From: Alteromonadales bacterium alter-6D02
Lineage (GTDB): Bacteria > Pseudomonadota > Gammaproteobacteria > Enterobacterales > Psychrobiaceae
NCBI GenBank assembly: GCA_002835545.1
Contig: PIZK01000035.1
Location: 1-36,055, forward strand
Length of the DNA: 36,055 nt
Reading direction: 5' to 3'
The position numbers were made by a program, and so were the translations under genes. Below are positions 16,596 to 25,100 of this stretch, one piece after another. Each line of letters begins with the position of its first letter. The first letter of the stretch is position 1. The notes under the pieces are model-generated. The model saw only the letters and a list, made by a program, of their open reading frames with translations, did no database searches and was not told the DNA's origin.

Positions 16596-18302
16596 TTACA
16601 CTTTCTCCATCATGTCGGCGTTAGAGGCACCAGGTGGTACTAGTGGCCAAACATTGTCTGCTTCATTAATGCGTACATGCAGTAAATAAGCGCCTTCACT
16701 AGCAAGCATTTCATTGAGTGCTGGTAAAACTTCTGTTTGTTGGGTGATCGTACGCGCTTCGATATCAAAGGCTTTGGCTAGGGCGACAAAATCTGGGTTA
16801 TCAGTTAGTATTGTTTCGCTATAACGCTCTTCAAAAAATAACTGCTGCCACTGACGTACCATCCCTAAGCGTTGATTATCAATTAACACGATTTTTACGT
16901 TGAGCTTTTCTCGTTTGATGGTGCCAAGCTCTTGTACGTTCATCATGAATGAGCCATCACCCGAAACGACCACTACTGGATCATCTTTACGCGCATGGCG
17001 AGCACCAATACCAGCAGGTAGACCAAAGCCCATCGTGCCTAAGCCAGCACTTGATAGGTGGTTTTCTGGGCGAGTGAAATTCATGTGTTGGGCTACCCAC
17101 ATTTGGTGTTGACCCACATCACAGCTGACAACGGCGTTATCAGGTAGTTTTTCCGATAATTGATTGAGCAACTTAGGTGCATAGATGCTGCGATAAGGTG
17201 CATCATAGTTCCAGCGGTATTCTTGTTTTAAGTCCCAACAATACTGCTGCCACTCTTTTATATCTAAATTGGTCGCTAATTTCGGTAGCAATTGGGTTAA
17301 GTCACCGCAGATTGATATATCAGTGGCGCGAAGCTTATTGATTTCTGCTGGGTCGATATCAATATGCAATACTTTAGCGCCAGCAGCGAAGCTCTCAAGG
17401 CGACCAGTAACACGGTCATCAAAGCGTGCGCCGATAACGACTAATAAATCACACTTTTGCACACATAAATTTGCGGCTTTAGTGCCGTGCATTCCTAGCA
17501 TGCCTAATGCGTAAGGTTTGTTGTTCGGGATTGCTCCGATGCCTTTTAGTGTGGTCACTGATGGCATACCTGTCGCATCGACAAAGTCCTGTAGTTGGTC
17601 AACGGCCCCAGCCATACCAACACCACCACCCACATATAAAATTGGTTGTTTGGCTTGCTGCATTAAGGCAATGGCATCGTCAATTTTGTCACTTGGACAA
17701 GTGTTGATGGCTTCTGCTTGTGATGTATTAAGGACAGCTTCGATATCAGCTAATTGAATATCTTTTGGAATATCGACTAGTACAGGGCCAGGGCGTCCTG
17801 ATTTAGCGATTGAAAAGGCTTGCTGCATAATGCTGGCTAAGTCATCTTTACTTGTAACCATAAAGCTGTGTTTGGTGCAGGCGAGAGATAAACCTAATAC
17901 ATCGATCTCTTGGAAAGCGTCAGTACCAATGACTGGGCTAGCAACTTGTCCAGTGATAGCGACCACAGGAACTGAGTCTAAATAAGCGTCGGCTAAGCCT
18001 GTAATTAAATTGGTTGCACCTGGACCTGATGTAGCAATACATACACCGACTTGGCCACTTGCACGGGCATAGCCTACAGCAGCAAAGGCTGCACCTTGTT
18101 CGTGGCGACATAACACATGTTTTAAGCCCCCATCATAAAGTGCGTCGTAAACAGGCATGATGGCACCACCTGGATACCCAAAGACCGTATCGACACCTTC
18201 TTGCTTTAAATATTTTACTACTAAGTCTGCACCACGCATGCTGTCTGCCTTTGGATTCGCTGTTGCTTGTGATTTATTGATTGGTACTGCTTGTGTCGCC
18301 AT
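16596..18302 (-). CDS. ilvG: Acetolactate synthase II large subunit, intact
   Basis: IlvG is the thiamin-diphosphate-dependent catalytic subunit that condenses pyruvate with pyruvate or 2-oxobutyrate. Key features are [18 protein letters not shown], the catalytic glutamate E68 in [25 protein letters not shown], the FAD-associated middle domain (about 210-350), and the ThDP/Mg motif starting GDGSFMMN. Unlike the frameshifted gene of E. coli K-12, this frame is open throughout. As drawn it has 568 residues, about 20 more than E. coli IlvG. An internal ATG at 18239 has AAAGG about eight bases upstream and would give 547 residues, matching E. coli. The true start may therefore be 18239. Expression is probably set by the leader peptide and attenuator just upstream. 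Confidence 0.94.
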   Translation of the reverse strand: MATQAVPINKSQATANPKADSMRGADLVVKYLKQEGVDTVFGYPGGAIMPVYDALYDGGLKHVLCRHEQGAAFAAVGYARASGQVGVCIATSGPGATNLITGLADAYLDSVPVVAITGQVASPVIGTDAFQEIDVLGLSLACTKHSFMVTSKDDLASIMQQAFSIAKSGRPGPVLVDIPKDIQLADIEAVLNTSQAEAINTCPSDKIDDAIALMQQAKQPILYVGGGVGMAGAVDQLQDFVDATGMPSVTTLKGIGAIPNNKPYALGMLGMHGTKAANLCVQKCDLLVVIGARFDDRVTGRLESFAAGAKVLHIDIDPAEINKLRATDISICGDLTQLLPKLATNLDIKEWQQYCWDLKQEYRWNYDAPYRSIYAPKLLNQLSEKLPDNAVVSCDVGQHQMWVAQHMNFTRPENHLSSAGLGTMGFGLPAGIGARHARKDDPVVVVSGDGSFMMNVQELGTIKREKLNVKIVLIDNQRLGMVRQWQQLFFEERYSETILTDNPDFVALAKAFDIEARTITQQTEVLPALNEMLASEGAYLLHVRINEADNVWPLVPPGASNADMMEKV

Positions 18303-18340
18303 CGTTCTGTCTCTACTTAAAACGTGATTGTTATGCCATA

Positions 18341-18374
18341 AAAAAACCCCCGGCTTGAAAGAGTCGGGGGTTTT
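18341..18374 (-). terminator. Attenuator terminator of the ilv operon
   Basis: On the minus strand AAAACCCCCG and CGGGGGTTTT form a strong stem, extended by one mismatch and a further C-G pair, followed by seven T. It lies between the leader peptide stop (18395) and the ilvG start (18302). This is where an attenuator belongs. It would abort transcription when branched-chain aminoacyl-tRNA is plentiful. Confidence 0.85.
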
Positions 18375-18394
18375 GATGTTGCTGTCTGCTTCTG

Positions 18395-18481
18395 CTAAGC
18401 AATAGCTCCCCGACGCTGTGGTTTAATCACCACGACGATAATGTTAATAATGAGGACTAGAGTGTGAGCAAATAGCTGCAT
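18395..18481 (-). CDS. ilvL: ilv operon leader peptide (attenuation)
   Basis: This reading frame of 28 codons starts with ATG at 18481 and ends with TAG at 18395. Its middle reads [14 protein letters not shown]: within 14 codons there are five Ile, four Val and two Leu. This matches the function of E. coli IlvL, where ribosome stalling at branched-chain codons controls folding of the downstream RNA. It lies between the candidate promoter and the attenuator hairpin, immediately before ilvGMEDA. Transcript segments between the peptide and the terminator include CAGCGTCGGGGAG, whose GTCGGGG can pair with the CCCCCGAC arm of the terminator. That provides a possible antiterminator. The ribosome-binding site is weak. 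Confidence 0.85.
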   Translation of the reverse strand: MQLFAHTLVLIINIIVVVIKPQRRGAIA

Positions 18482-18536
18482 GTAAATTTTCTCGTACGCT
18501 TTGTAATAAGGTTGTTACAAGTTCAAGTGTTGACAA

Positions 18537-18565
18537 GTTGTATCACGTGGATTAGGCAAACACAA
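18537..18565 (-). promoter_or_regulatory. Candidate promoter of the ilv operon
   Basis: On the minus strand TTGTGT and TACAAC are separated by 17 bases. Both boxes are imperfect. Transcription would begin roughly 50 bases before the leader peptide ATG, which suits an attenuated leader. This is pattern evidence only. Confidence 0.3.
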
Positions 18566-18775
18566 CCCACCGTAGAAAACTTGTTATAATATTTATTTTA
18601 ATACACAGCAGCTTTACAGTTATAACATATATAAAACAAATGGATAAGTTAAGTGTTAGACATTGGTATATCCGTGAGTGTTTTGTTTTCTGGCAAGAAA
18701 AATTTCTTGGACTAAGCTTAGCGCTTGGATCGATTGTTCGGTTTGCTTTAGTCAAATTAAGACAAGGAATATGTC
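18566..18775. other. Remainder of the comM-ilvL divergent region
   Basis: These bases lie between the ilv promoter candidate and the comM start. They contain TATAAT at 18585-18590 without a good -35 box, and a 16-base palindrome CAAGAAA-AA-TTTCTTG (18694-18709) about 65 bases before comM. A minus-strand open frame across this stretch runs into comM and lacks coding character. I see no other gene. Confidence 0.4.
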
Positions 18776-20293
18776 GTGTCATTAGCCATTGTATATAGCA
18801 GAGCAAAAGTAGGAGTTTCTGCGCCATTGGTCACCGTTGAGGTTCATTTGAGCAACGGGTTACCTTCTTTTTCTATTGTTGGCTTACCTGAAGCTTCGGT
18901 ACGAGAGGCCAAAGATCGCGTACGTAGTGCACTTTTAAATGGCGGGTTTGAGTTTCCTGCTCGGCGGATCACTGTTAATTTAGCTCCGGCTGATTTGCCC
19001 AAAGAGGGAGGCCGCTTTGATTTAGCGATTGCTGTTGGCATTTTAGCTGCCTCAGAGCAAGTACCTCAGCGATTACTTTCTCAATTAGAGTTTTATGGCG
19101 AGCTAGCGCTGTCGGGCCAGTTACGTGCGATCGTTGGAATTTTACCTGCAACCTTAGCGGCGAATCAGGCTAAGCGCTTTGCCGTCGTGCCCCTTAGTAA
19201 TCAAAATGAATTAGCCTTGCTGGGTTCGACTCCTAATCGTGTGGCCCAGCAACTCCTCGATGTAACTGGCTATTTGCACGGCCATGACACTTTACTAGCC
19301 GCACAACATGCTGAAACAGATGCTATTGTTCCAACACTTGATCTAGTTGATGTCATGGGGCAACCTTTAGCAAAACGATCCCTTGAGGTTGCTGCAGCTG
19401 GTGGACACAATTTATTATTTATGGGCCCCCCTGGTACAGGGAAAACCATGTTAGCCAGTCGTTTACCAACTATTTTGCCACAATTAGCTATCGAGAAAGC
19501 TCTAGAAGTTGCAGCTGTTTATTCCACCTCTGGCTTGGACATTTCCGTTCAACAATGGTTAACACCACCATTTCGTTCACCACATCACTCTAGCTCGGCT
19601 GTCGCATTAGTGGGCGGCGGCAGCAACCCCAAGCCGGGAGATATTTCTCTTGCTCATCATGGGATCTTATTTCTCGATGAGCTAACAGAATTCGAACGAA
19701 AAGTGTTAGATAGTCTACGAGAGCCAATGGAGTCCGGAAGTATCTCTATTTCTCGTGCTGCTGGTAAAGTGACATTTCCTGCTCAGTTTCAATTAGTGGC
19801 TGCGCTAAACCCCAGTCCATGCGGTGACATTGGTGAGCATAGCCGCAGTACACCACAACAAATTTTAAAGTACCTTGCTAAACTCTCTGGACCACTGCTA
19901 GATCGATTTGATCTGACGGTTGATGTACCGCGTTTACCTCAGGGAAGTTTAACTAAACCGCCTGCTCAGGGGGAAACAAGTGCACAAGTACGATGTCGTG
20001 TGAATGCAGCAAGAGAGATAATGTTAGCTCGTTGTGGTGTCATTAATGCACAACTTTCCTCAAAACAAATAAAAGAACATTGCTGCCTTTCAGCGCTAGA
20101 TATGAAGTTTTTAGAACAAGCGATAGAACGGTTAAACCTTTCAATGCGTGCTTATCATCGGATATTAAAAGTTGCTCGAACACTTGCTGACTTGCAGGGG
20201 GCTGTGAATATTGAGCAACCCCAGCTAGCCGAAGCGCTAAGTTATCGAGCGATGGATCGCTTGATGCAGAGCTTACAGCGTTCATCATTTTAG
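18776..20293 (+). CDS. comM: ComM (YifB) Mg-chelatase-like AAA+ helicase
   Basis: ComM promotes branch migration and integration of incoming DNA during natural transformation. The 505-residue product (E. coli 506) has an N-terminal Lon-protease-like fold (about 1-170), the AAA+ Walker A GPPGTGKT (217-224), Walker B ILFLDE ending at 302, and the Mg-chelatase sensor region with ALNPSPCGD. The C-terminal domain ends [11 protein letters not shown]. The start is GTG at 18776, preceded by AGGA. The nearby ATG at 18771 is in another frame and stops at once. Divergence from the ilv leader is the same arrangement as in E. coli. Confidence 0.95.
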   Translation: MSLAIVYSRAKVGVSAPLVTVEVHLSNGLPSFSIVGLPEASVREAKDRVRSALLNGGFEFPARRITVNLAPADLPKEGGRFDLAIAVGILAASEQVPQRLLSQLEFYGELALSGQLRAIVGILPATLAANQAKRFAVVPLSNQNELALLGSTPNRVAQQLLDVTGYLHGHDTLLAAQHAETDAIVPTLDLVDVMGQPLAKRSLEVAAAGGHNLLFMGPPGTGKTMLASRLPTILPQLAIEKALEVAAVYSTSGLDISVQQWLTPPFRSPHHSSSAVALVGGGSNPKPGDISLAHHGILFLDELTEFERKVLDSLREPMESGSISISRAAGKVTFPAQFQLVAALNPSPCGDIGEHSRSTPQQILKYLAKLSGPLLDRFDLTVDVPRLPQGSLTKPPAQGETSAQVRCRVNAAREIMLARCGVINAQLSSKQIKEHCCLSALDMKFLEQAIERLNLSMRAYHRILKVARTLADLQGAVNIEQPQLAEALSYRAMDRLMQSLQRSSF

Positions 20294-20304
20294 AGTAGCC
20301 TCGA

Positions 20305-20329
20305 TTGACAGCGTTTTCCTTGTTACAAT
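20305..20329 (+). promoter_or_regulatory. Possible promoter of the RidA-family gene
   Basis: A perfect TTGACA (20305-20310) and TACAAT (20324-20329) lie just after comM, but only 13 bases apart, too close for a normal sigma-70 pair. TCGATT at 20301 would give 17. The region may be a promoter with one of these arrangements. Confidence 0.3.
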
Positions 20330-20354
20330 CCATAAAACTTTGAGAGGAATGATA

Positions 20355-20714
20355 ATGATTGAACGGATTGAAACAAAACAACGGATGAGTCGTATTGTTA
20401 AGCATAATGGTACGATTTATCTGTGTGGGCAGGTGTGTAAAGATGCTACTCAGGGTATTGTTGAGCAAACCTCTAGTATGCTAGAAAAAGTTGATGAGTT
20501 ATTAACTCAGGCAGGAAGCTCTAGAGAACATATCCTATCGGCGACGATTTACATTAAAGATATGGATGACTTCGCGCAAATGAACGATGTGTGGGATAAC
20601 TGGGTGCCTGAAGGTCATGCTCCGGCGAGAGCTTGTGTGAAAGCGAGTATGGCCCGTGAAGCGTTGCTGGTTGAAATATCTGTGGTTGCTGCAGAAATTA
20701 TCCCAACCCGCTAG
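20355..20714 (+). CDS. RidA-family (YoaB-like) protein
   Basis: This small cytoplasmic Rid/YjgF-YER057c-UK114 superfamily member is closest to the YoaB-like subgroup: [18 protein letters not shown] at the start, [23 protein letters not shown] in the middle, and [13 protein letters not shown] with the conserved arginine. RidA itself hydrolyses reactive enamines and imines formed by threonine deaminase and other PLP enzymes. Some subgroups lack that role, so activity is inferred. I chose the ATG at 20355 (119 residues) because GAGAGGA ends six bases before it. A TTG at 20340 and an ATG at 20349 overlap or abut that site. Its closeness to ilvA is suggestive, but it is a separate unit. Confidence 0.88.
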   Translation: MIERIETKQRMSRIVKHNGTIYLCGQVCKDATQGIVEQTSSMLEKVDELLTQAGSSREHILSATIYIKDMDDFAQMNDVWDNWVPEGHAPARACVKASMAREALLVEISVVAAEIIPTR

Positions 20715-20778
20715 AACATGATGCGTTCAATTATTTCGCTTTAAACCTTTATTTTAATTAACAAATAGATAAAAAATA

Positions 20779-23253
20779 ATGATAAATAAAAAATTATTAC
20801 TGCTATCAATAGCCTCATTGGGCTTGGCATCACCAGCATGGGCTGATGAAATCAACAGCAAAAACATTAACGTATTAGGCCCTATTGTGACGCCACAGGT
20901 TACGTTAATCGGCGACAAAGAAAAGGCAGAAACGCCATTTACTAAAGAACTTAGTGCGGCATTAGCAGCAAAAGTCAGTCAACAAACTCAATCGAGTGTT
21001 TCGGTGTTTGGCCAAAAACTCACGTGGAAAACGTTAAGTGATGGCACTGATGCTGGACACTTTGCATTGAACTTAAACTTGAAAACTGAACGTTTTACCA
21101 CAGGTACATTAGCCCTTTCTGGTTTAAGCGATGTACGTGCTTTCATTAATGGCCAAGTGGTTAATGCAAGTGATGATAAAGTTGAACTATCACTTAAAAA
21201 TGGTGACCATCAATTACTTATTCTAACGAGTATTAGCGACAGTGATGATGTGAAAATTGAATGGAAAGGTGCAAAAAAGCATGATCTAATCAGTTTTTAT
21301 GATGCCAGTGAGCGTCGCGTTTATCCAGAGCAGTTATTTGATAGCGAAACGGTAAGTCAAGTGTCACTGTCACCTGATGGTAAGCAGTATATCTGGACTA
21401 AAAATCATTATGACCCTAGCTTAGGCGACAAAGCTAATCGAGCTATTCGTGTGATGGAACTACGTGATGCCAAGACGAATCAATTATTACAACGTTGGAG
21501 TGCGTCACTGCCAAGCTCACTACAATGGAGCCCGAATAATAAGCAGCTCGCTTATGTTGAAGGTGGCAAAGTGTCATTGTTATCACGAGACACTCGTCAG
21601 GTGACAGCTCTTACCGCTGCATTATCTGGTGTTAGTGGCTTACGCTGGTTAGACGATAATCGTTTGATCTTTAGCTGGAGCAAGAAAGCCCCTGCGGGTA
21701 ATAAAATCACTAAGCGATATCAAGCGTTAGAAGATCGATGGGGCGGCTGGCGCAACAACAGCCAAGTTTATTTATTGGATATAGCTTCTGGGGCTATAGC
21801 TCAATTGACTGATGGCGCGTCATCAACTCAATTGTTAGACAGTCGTGGTGATCGCATTCTAGTGTCTCGCTATATTGTGGACTATAAAGAGCCTGCACAT
21901 AACCTAACTGAAGTGAGTGAACTTAACTTAACAACTAATGAGTTAACACAAGTTGGTGAGTACCGCACTTTTAATGGAGCCAAGTATGCCAGCGATGGTA
22001 TTTATATTTTAGCCGGCCCTAGCTTTAACAATGGTTTAGGGGAGGCTGTATCAGAGGGTGTGGTTGCCAATAACTATGACACGCAACTATACTTTAGAGA
22101 TCAAGACGGTGACTTTACGGCACTCTCGAAAGAGTTCGACCCTAGCATCGGCCAGATCAGCGTATTACCAAACGATGACATTGTCTTACGTGTTACTGAG
22201 AAAGATGGCAGCTCATTATTCCACTTCGACGCTGAACAAGAGCAATTTAGTAAAGTAAATACAGGAATGGAAGTTGTTGAGTCATTCAGTGTTAGTGACT
22301 TCGTTCAACCGACGATATTGTTTAAGGGGACTTCTGCCACTCAACCTCAACAAGTGGCGCTACAATCAATTCATGCTAGCCATCGCGAAACTTTATTTGA
22401 TAGTGAGAAAGAGTCTTACGCCGATACTAAATTAGGTGCGTTTGAGCAATGGGATTTCACAAACTCTCGTGGTGAAACAATTGAAGGGCGCTATTACTTG
22501 CCACCTCAATTTGACGCTAACAACGATTATCCTGCGCTAGTATACTACTACGGTGGTACCTCGCCAGTCTCTCGTGCGTTCACTGGTCGTTACCCGTTTA
22601 ATTTATGGGCAGCGCAAGGTTATGTGGTGTATGTGATCCAACCGACAGGCGCTACAGGGTTTGGTCAGGATTTCTCTGGTAAGCATGTTAATGCTTGGGG
22701 TAAGTATACCGCTGAGGATATTATTGAAGGTACGCGTGAATTTGCCAAAGCACATTCCTTTGTTGATAGCACCAAAATTGGTAATTTAGGCGCCTCTTAT
22801 GGTGGCTTTATGACGATGCAGTTAGCAACGAAAACTGATGTGTTTGCAGCCTCTATGTCACATGCCGGTATCAGTAATTTATCTAATTACTGGGGCTATG
22901 GCTGGTGGGGGTATTTATACTCTGGCGTAGCAAGTAAAGGTAGCTTCCCTTGGAATAATAAGTCGCTTTATGTTGAAAATAGTCCACTTTATAATGCAGA
23001 CAAAGTAAACCATCCAATGTTGTTAATTCATGGTGATAGTGATACCAATGTGCCAGTGAGTGAATCTCACAGTATGTATACAGCACTGAAACTATTAGGG
23101 AAAGATGTTGAGTTGGTTGAATTTAAAGGGCTTGATCACACGATTAACTCGCGTAAAGAACGTTTGGTATGGTGGGATACAACACTTGCGTTCTTCGATA
23201 TGCATCTAAAAGATCAACCACAATGGTGGAATAAACTTTATCCAAGTAAATAA
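20779..23253 (+). CDS. Secreted prolyl-oligopeptidase family (S9) serine peptidase
   Basis: This 824-residue peptidase has a Sec signal peptide (MINKKLLLLSIASLGLASPAW-A, cleavage near 22) and is expected in the periplasm or outside the cell. A first region (about 30-165) resembles a beta-sandwich. It is followed by a beta-propeller-like region (about 190-540) and the alpha/beta-hydrolase domain (about 555-815). The catalytic triad is visible: S673 in GASYGGFMTM, D755 in HGDSDTNVP and H787 in GLDHTI. Members cleave peptides after proline or related residues. The exact specificity is unknown, and DPP-like activity is possible. The ribosome-binding site upstream of 20779 is poor (AGATAAAAAATA). 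Confidence 0.9.
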   Translation: MINKKLLLLSIASLGLASPAWADEINSKNINVLGPIVTPQVTLIGDKEKAETPFTKELSAALAAKVSQQTQSSVSVFGQKLTWKTLSDGTDAGHFALNLNLKTERFTTGTLALSGLSDVRAFINGQVVNASDDKVELSLKNGDHQLLILTSISDSDDVKIEWKGAKKHDLISFYDASERRVYPEQLFDSETVSQVSLSPDGKQYIWTKNHYDPSLGDKANRAIRVMELRDAKTNQLLQRWSASLPSSLQWSPNNKQLAYVEGGKVSLLSRDTRQVTALTAALSGVSGLRWLDDNRLIFSWSKKAPAGNKITKRYQALEDRWGGWRNNSQVYLLDIASGAIAQLTDGASSTQLLDSRGDRILVSRYIVDYKEPAHNLTEVSELNLTTNELTQVGEYRTFNGAKYASDGIYILAGPSFNNGLGEAVSEGVVANNYDTQLYFRDQDGDFTALSKEFDPSIGQISVLPNDDIVLRVTEKDGSSLFHFDAEQEQFSKVNTGMEVVESFSVSDFVQPTILFKGTSATQPQQVALQSIHASHRETLFDSEKESYADTKLGAFEQWDFTNSRGETIEGRYYLPPQFDANNDYPALVYYYGGTSPVSRAFTGRYPFNLWAAQGYVVYVIQPTGATGFGQDFSGKHVNAWGKYTAEDIIEGTREFAKAHSFVDSTKIGNLGASYGGFMTMQLATKTDVFAASMSHAGISNLSNYWGYGWWGYLYSGVASKGSFPWNNKSLYVENSPLYNADKVNHPMLLIHGDSDTNVPVSESHSMYTALKLLGKDVELVEFKGLDHTINSRKERLVWWDTTLAFFDMHLKDQPQWWNKLYPSK

Positions 23254-23275
23254 CAAATGTTAGTTACTCCTGCTC

Positions 23276-23310
23276 AAAGCCTCTAAAGAAATTTAGGGGC
23301 TTTTTATTTT
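23276..23310 (+). terminator. Rho-independent terminator of the S9 peptidase gene
   Basis: AAAGCCTCTAAA pairs with TTTAGGGGCTTT (one G-T pair) around a GAAA tetraloop and runs into TTTTTATTTTT. It begins 23 bases after the stop codon. Confidence 0.85.
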
Positions 23311-23369
23311 TATCTTGTTAGACCTTGTACCAGTTGGTTACACTATGCGATGAAAATAATGAGGTTTTT

Positions 23370-24248
23370 ATGAGATTGATAAACGGAATTCTTTCTGCTG
23401 TTTTTTATGTATTAAATACAATATTTTGGGTGCTACCTATTTTAGGGCTGGCTTTACTGAAGTTGCTTCCGATTGCTGGTTGGCAACGTTGCATGAGCTA
23501 CCTATTAGATGGTTGTGCGAGCTGCTGGATTAAAATAAACGGGATTAATCAGGCATTGTTTAGCCGCACGAAAGTGAATGTTCTAAATATGCCGCAACTC
23601 AGTGAGGAGCAATGGTATTTAGTGATTGCAAATCACCAGTCATGGGTTGATATATTGGTTTTACAGCGGGTGTTAAATGGAAAAATTCCATTTTTGAAGT
23701 TCTTCCTTAAGCAGCAACTAATTTATGTTCCAATTATTGGCTTAGCATGGTGGGCACTCGATTTTCCATTCATGAAGCGCTATAGCAAAGACTTTTTAGC
23801 GAAGAACCCACACCTAAAAGGTAAAGATGTTGAAACGACTAAAGCCTCTTGTCAGAAGTTTAAGCTTAAGCCTGTCAGTGTCATGAACTTTGTCGAAGGT
23901 ACTCGTTTCACTCCTAAAAAATGGCAACAGCAGCAGTCCCCGCACGCAAATTTATTAAAACCAAAAGCGGGTGGTGTCGCGTTTGCACTCAATGCAATGT
24001 CTGGTGCTATTGATAATATGGTCGACGTGACGATCTTTTATCCTGGAGGGATTCCAACTTTCTGGCAATTTATTTCAGGGCAGGTTAGTCAAGTCGTTGT
24101 CGATGTAGAAACAGCGAAAATAGACGCGGGTTTGATTGGTGATTATGAGAATGACCCAGAGTTTAAGCAATCATTTCAGCAATGGGTTAATCAGTGTTGG
24201 GATGCGAAACAGCAACGCTTGGAGCAAATAAAAACGCAAGTGACATAG
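23370..24248 (+). CDS. yihG: YihG-like membrane acyltransferase (PlsC family)
   Basis: This inner-membrane acyltransferase of the 1-acyl-glycerol-3-phosphate type is probably involved in phospholipid acyl composition. From the ATG at 23370 the product has 292 residues. It has an N-terminal membrane helix (about 8-33), the catalytic HX4D box NHQSWVD (H89, D94), KYFLKQQL-like FFLKQQLIYVPIIGLAWWALDFPFMKRYS, and the substrate motif FVEGTRF (E176). These features match E. coli YihG more than PlsC. A longer frame from 23325 would add 15 residues without a ribosome-binding site, whereas GAGG precedes 23370. The stop lies inside the stem-loop that terminates the convergent LuxR-family gene. Confidence 0.88.
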   Translation: MRLINGILSAVFYVLNTIFWVLPILGLALLKLLPIAGWQRCMSYLLDGCASCWIKINGINQALFSRTKVNVLNMPQLSEEQWYLVIANHQSWVDILVLQRVLNGKIPFLKFFLKQQLIYVPIIGLAWWALDFPFMKRYSKDFLAKNPHLKGKDVETTKASCQKFKLKPVSVMNFVEGTRFTPKKWQQQQSPHANLLKPKAGGVAFALNAMSGAIDNMVDVTIFYPGGIPTFWQFISGQVSQVVVDVETAKIDAGLIGDYENDPEFKQSFQQWVNQCWDAKQQRLEQIKTQVT

Positions 24249-24256
24249 CACTTGCG
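24228..24256 (-). terminator. Terminator of the LuxR-family gene, overlapping the end of yihG
   Basis: Read on the minus strand, CGCAAGTG and CACTTGCG form an eight-base-pair stem around a six-base loop, followed by TTTTTATTT. It serves the regulator at 24286. The stem and T tract overlap the last codons of the convergent acyltransferase gene, so the two transcripts overlap. Confidence 0.75.
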
Positions 24257-24285
24257 TAAGGAAAGGACGAGCTGATAATTTAGTA

Positions 24286-24945
24286 TTAAACCATCAATTG
24301 ATAAGCAAGCGTATGCTCTTTAGCCCAGTTTAGTAACTCAACACGATTACGACAGTTAGTCTTTCTGAAAATAGAGTACAGGTGTGTTTTAACCGTATGT
24401 GGACTGATATTTAAAACATCAGCCACTTCTTGATTTTTAGCACCTTGGCAAACGAGCTTAATGATCGTTTTTTCACGTTTAGTTAGCTGCTCTGTCATTG
24501 CTGGTGTTGCTGTGGGTTTCGGGCGGCTATCAGCCATGCTGTCAAATAATGTTTCTAAGGTTTGGCTTAAAACCTTACGTGAGAACCACCATTCGCCATT
24601 GACTAAACAACGCAAGCCTTTGAGCAGCTGGTCTGTCTCGATATCAGTCGTGAAAGCTGCCTTAATTCCCATTTGCACACAGATGTATTCGTTAACGGAA
24701 TCTTTCTGGACATTAATTAATGCGAGTTGATGTTTTCGACCCACATCACTTGATGATAATGGAATACCATGCTGGTCAACTTCTTGGTTTCTTGCATCTA
24801 ATAGAACAATACCATCAGGGAGTTGATTAACTTCGGCTAAATTAACAACACTCGCTTTAAAATCTAAGGATTGTAGGATAACCGTAAGCTTGGTCAAAGT
24901 AGTATCTTGTGTCACGGAAATAATATAAATCGGTGTATTCTTCAT
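24286..24945 (-). CDS. LuxR/CsgD/VpsT-like transcription regulator
   Basis: This 219-residue protein has a receiver-like N-terminal domain (about 5-125) lacking a standard phosphorylation pocket, and a LuxR-type helix-turn-helix (about 150-212: LTKREKTIIKLVCQGAKNQE, then SPHTVKTHLY). Length and layout match CsgD and VpsT, regulators of biofilm matrix genes. The segment WFSR (120-123) fits the W[FLM][TS]R motif by which VpsT binds cyclic di-GMP. CsgD has a degenerate version that does not. I therefore infer a c-di-GMP-responsive, VpsT-like regulator. No matrix genes are in the window, so the targets are unknown. It is transcribed alone, with a terminator at 24228-24256. Confidence 0.85.
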   Translation of the reverse strand: MKNTPIYIISVTQDTTLTKLTVILQSLDFKASVVNLAEVNQLPDGIVLLDARNQEVDQHGIPLSSSDVGRKHQLALINVQKDSVNEYICVQMGIKAAFTTDIETDQLLKGLRCLVNGEWWFSRKVLSQTLETLFDSMADSRPKPTATPAMTEQLTKREKTIIKLVCQGAKNQEVADVLNISPHTVKTHLYSIFRKTNCRNRVELLNWAKEHTLAYQLMV

Positions 24946-25045
24946 CTGGACCTAAATTACTCAAACAGATTAAACGATGGCGTAAGTGTATATTAGCCGT
25001 TAGTGAAACATTGTATCAAAGTTTTCACCTAAATAGATGATCTAA

Positions 25046-25088
25046 GTTAAAACTTCTACCATCTAATCGATGATCAAACGGTAGAAGT
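25046..25088 (-). terminator. Terminator of the TRAP transporter operon (after dctM)
   Basis: On the minus strand ACTTCTACC and GGTAGAAGT form a nine-base-pair stem over a 19-base loop that can fold further (ATC/GAT), followed by TTTTAA. It begins 12 bases after the dctM stop. Confidence 0.65.
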
Positions 25089-25100
25089 GAGTCGGTCTTG

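Noticed and set aside
18552-18827. Minus-strand ORF of 91 codons between ilvL and comM
   Set aside because: It overlaps the comM start, is low in coding character, and covers a region that must hold promoters.
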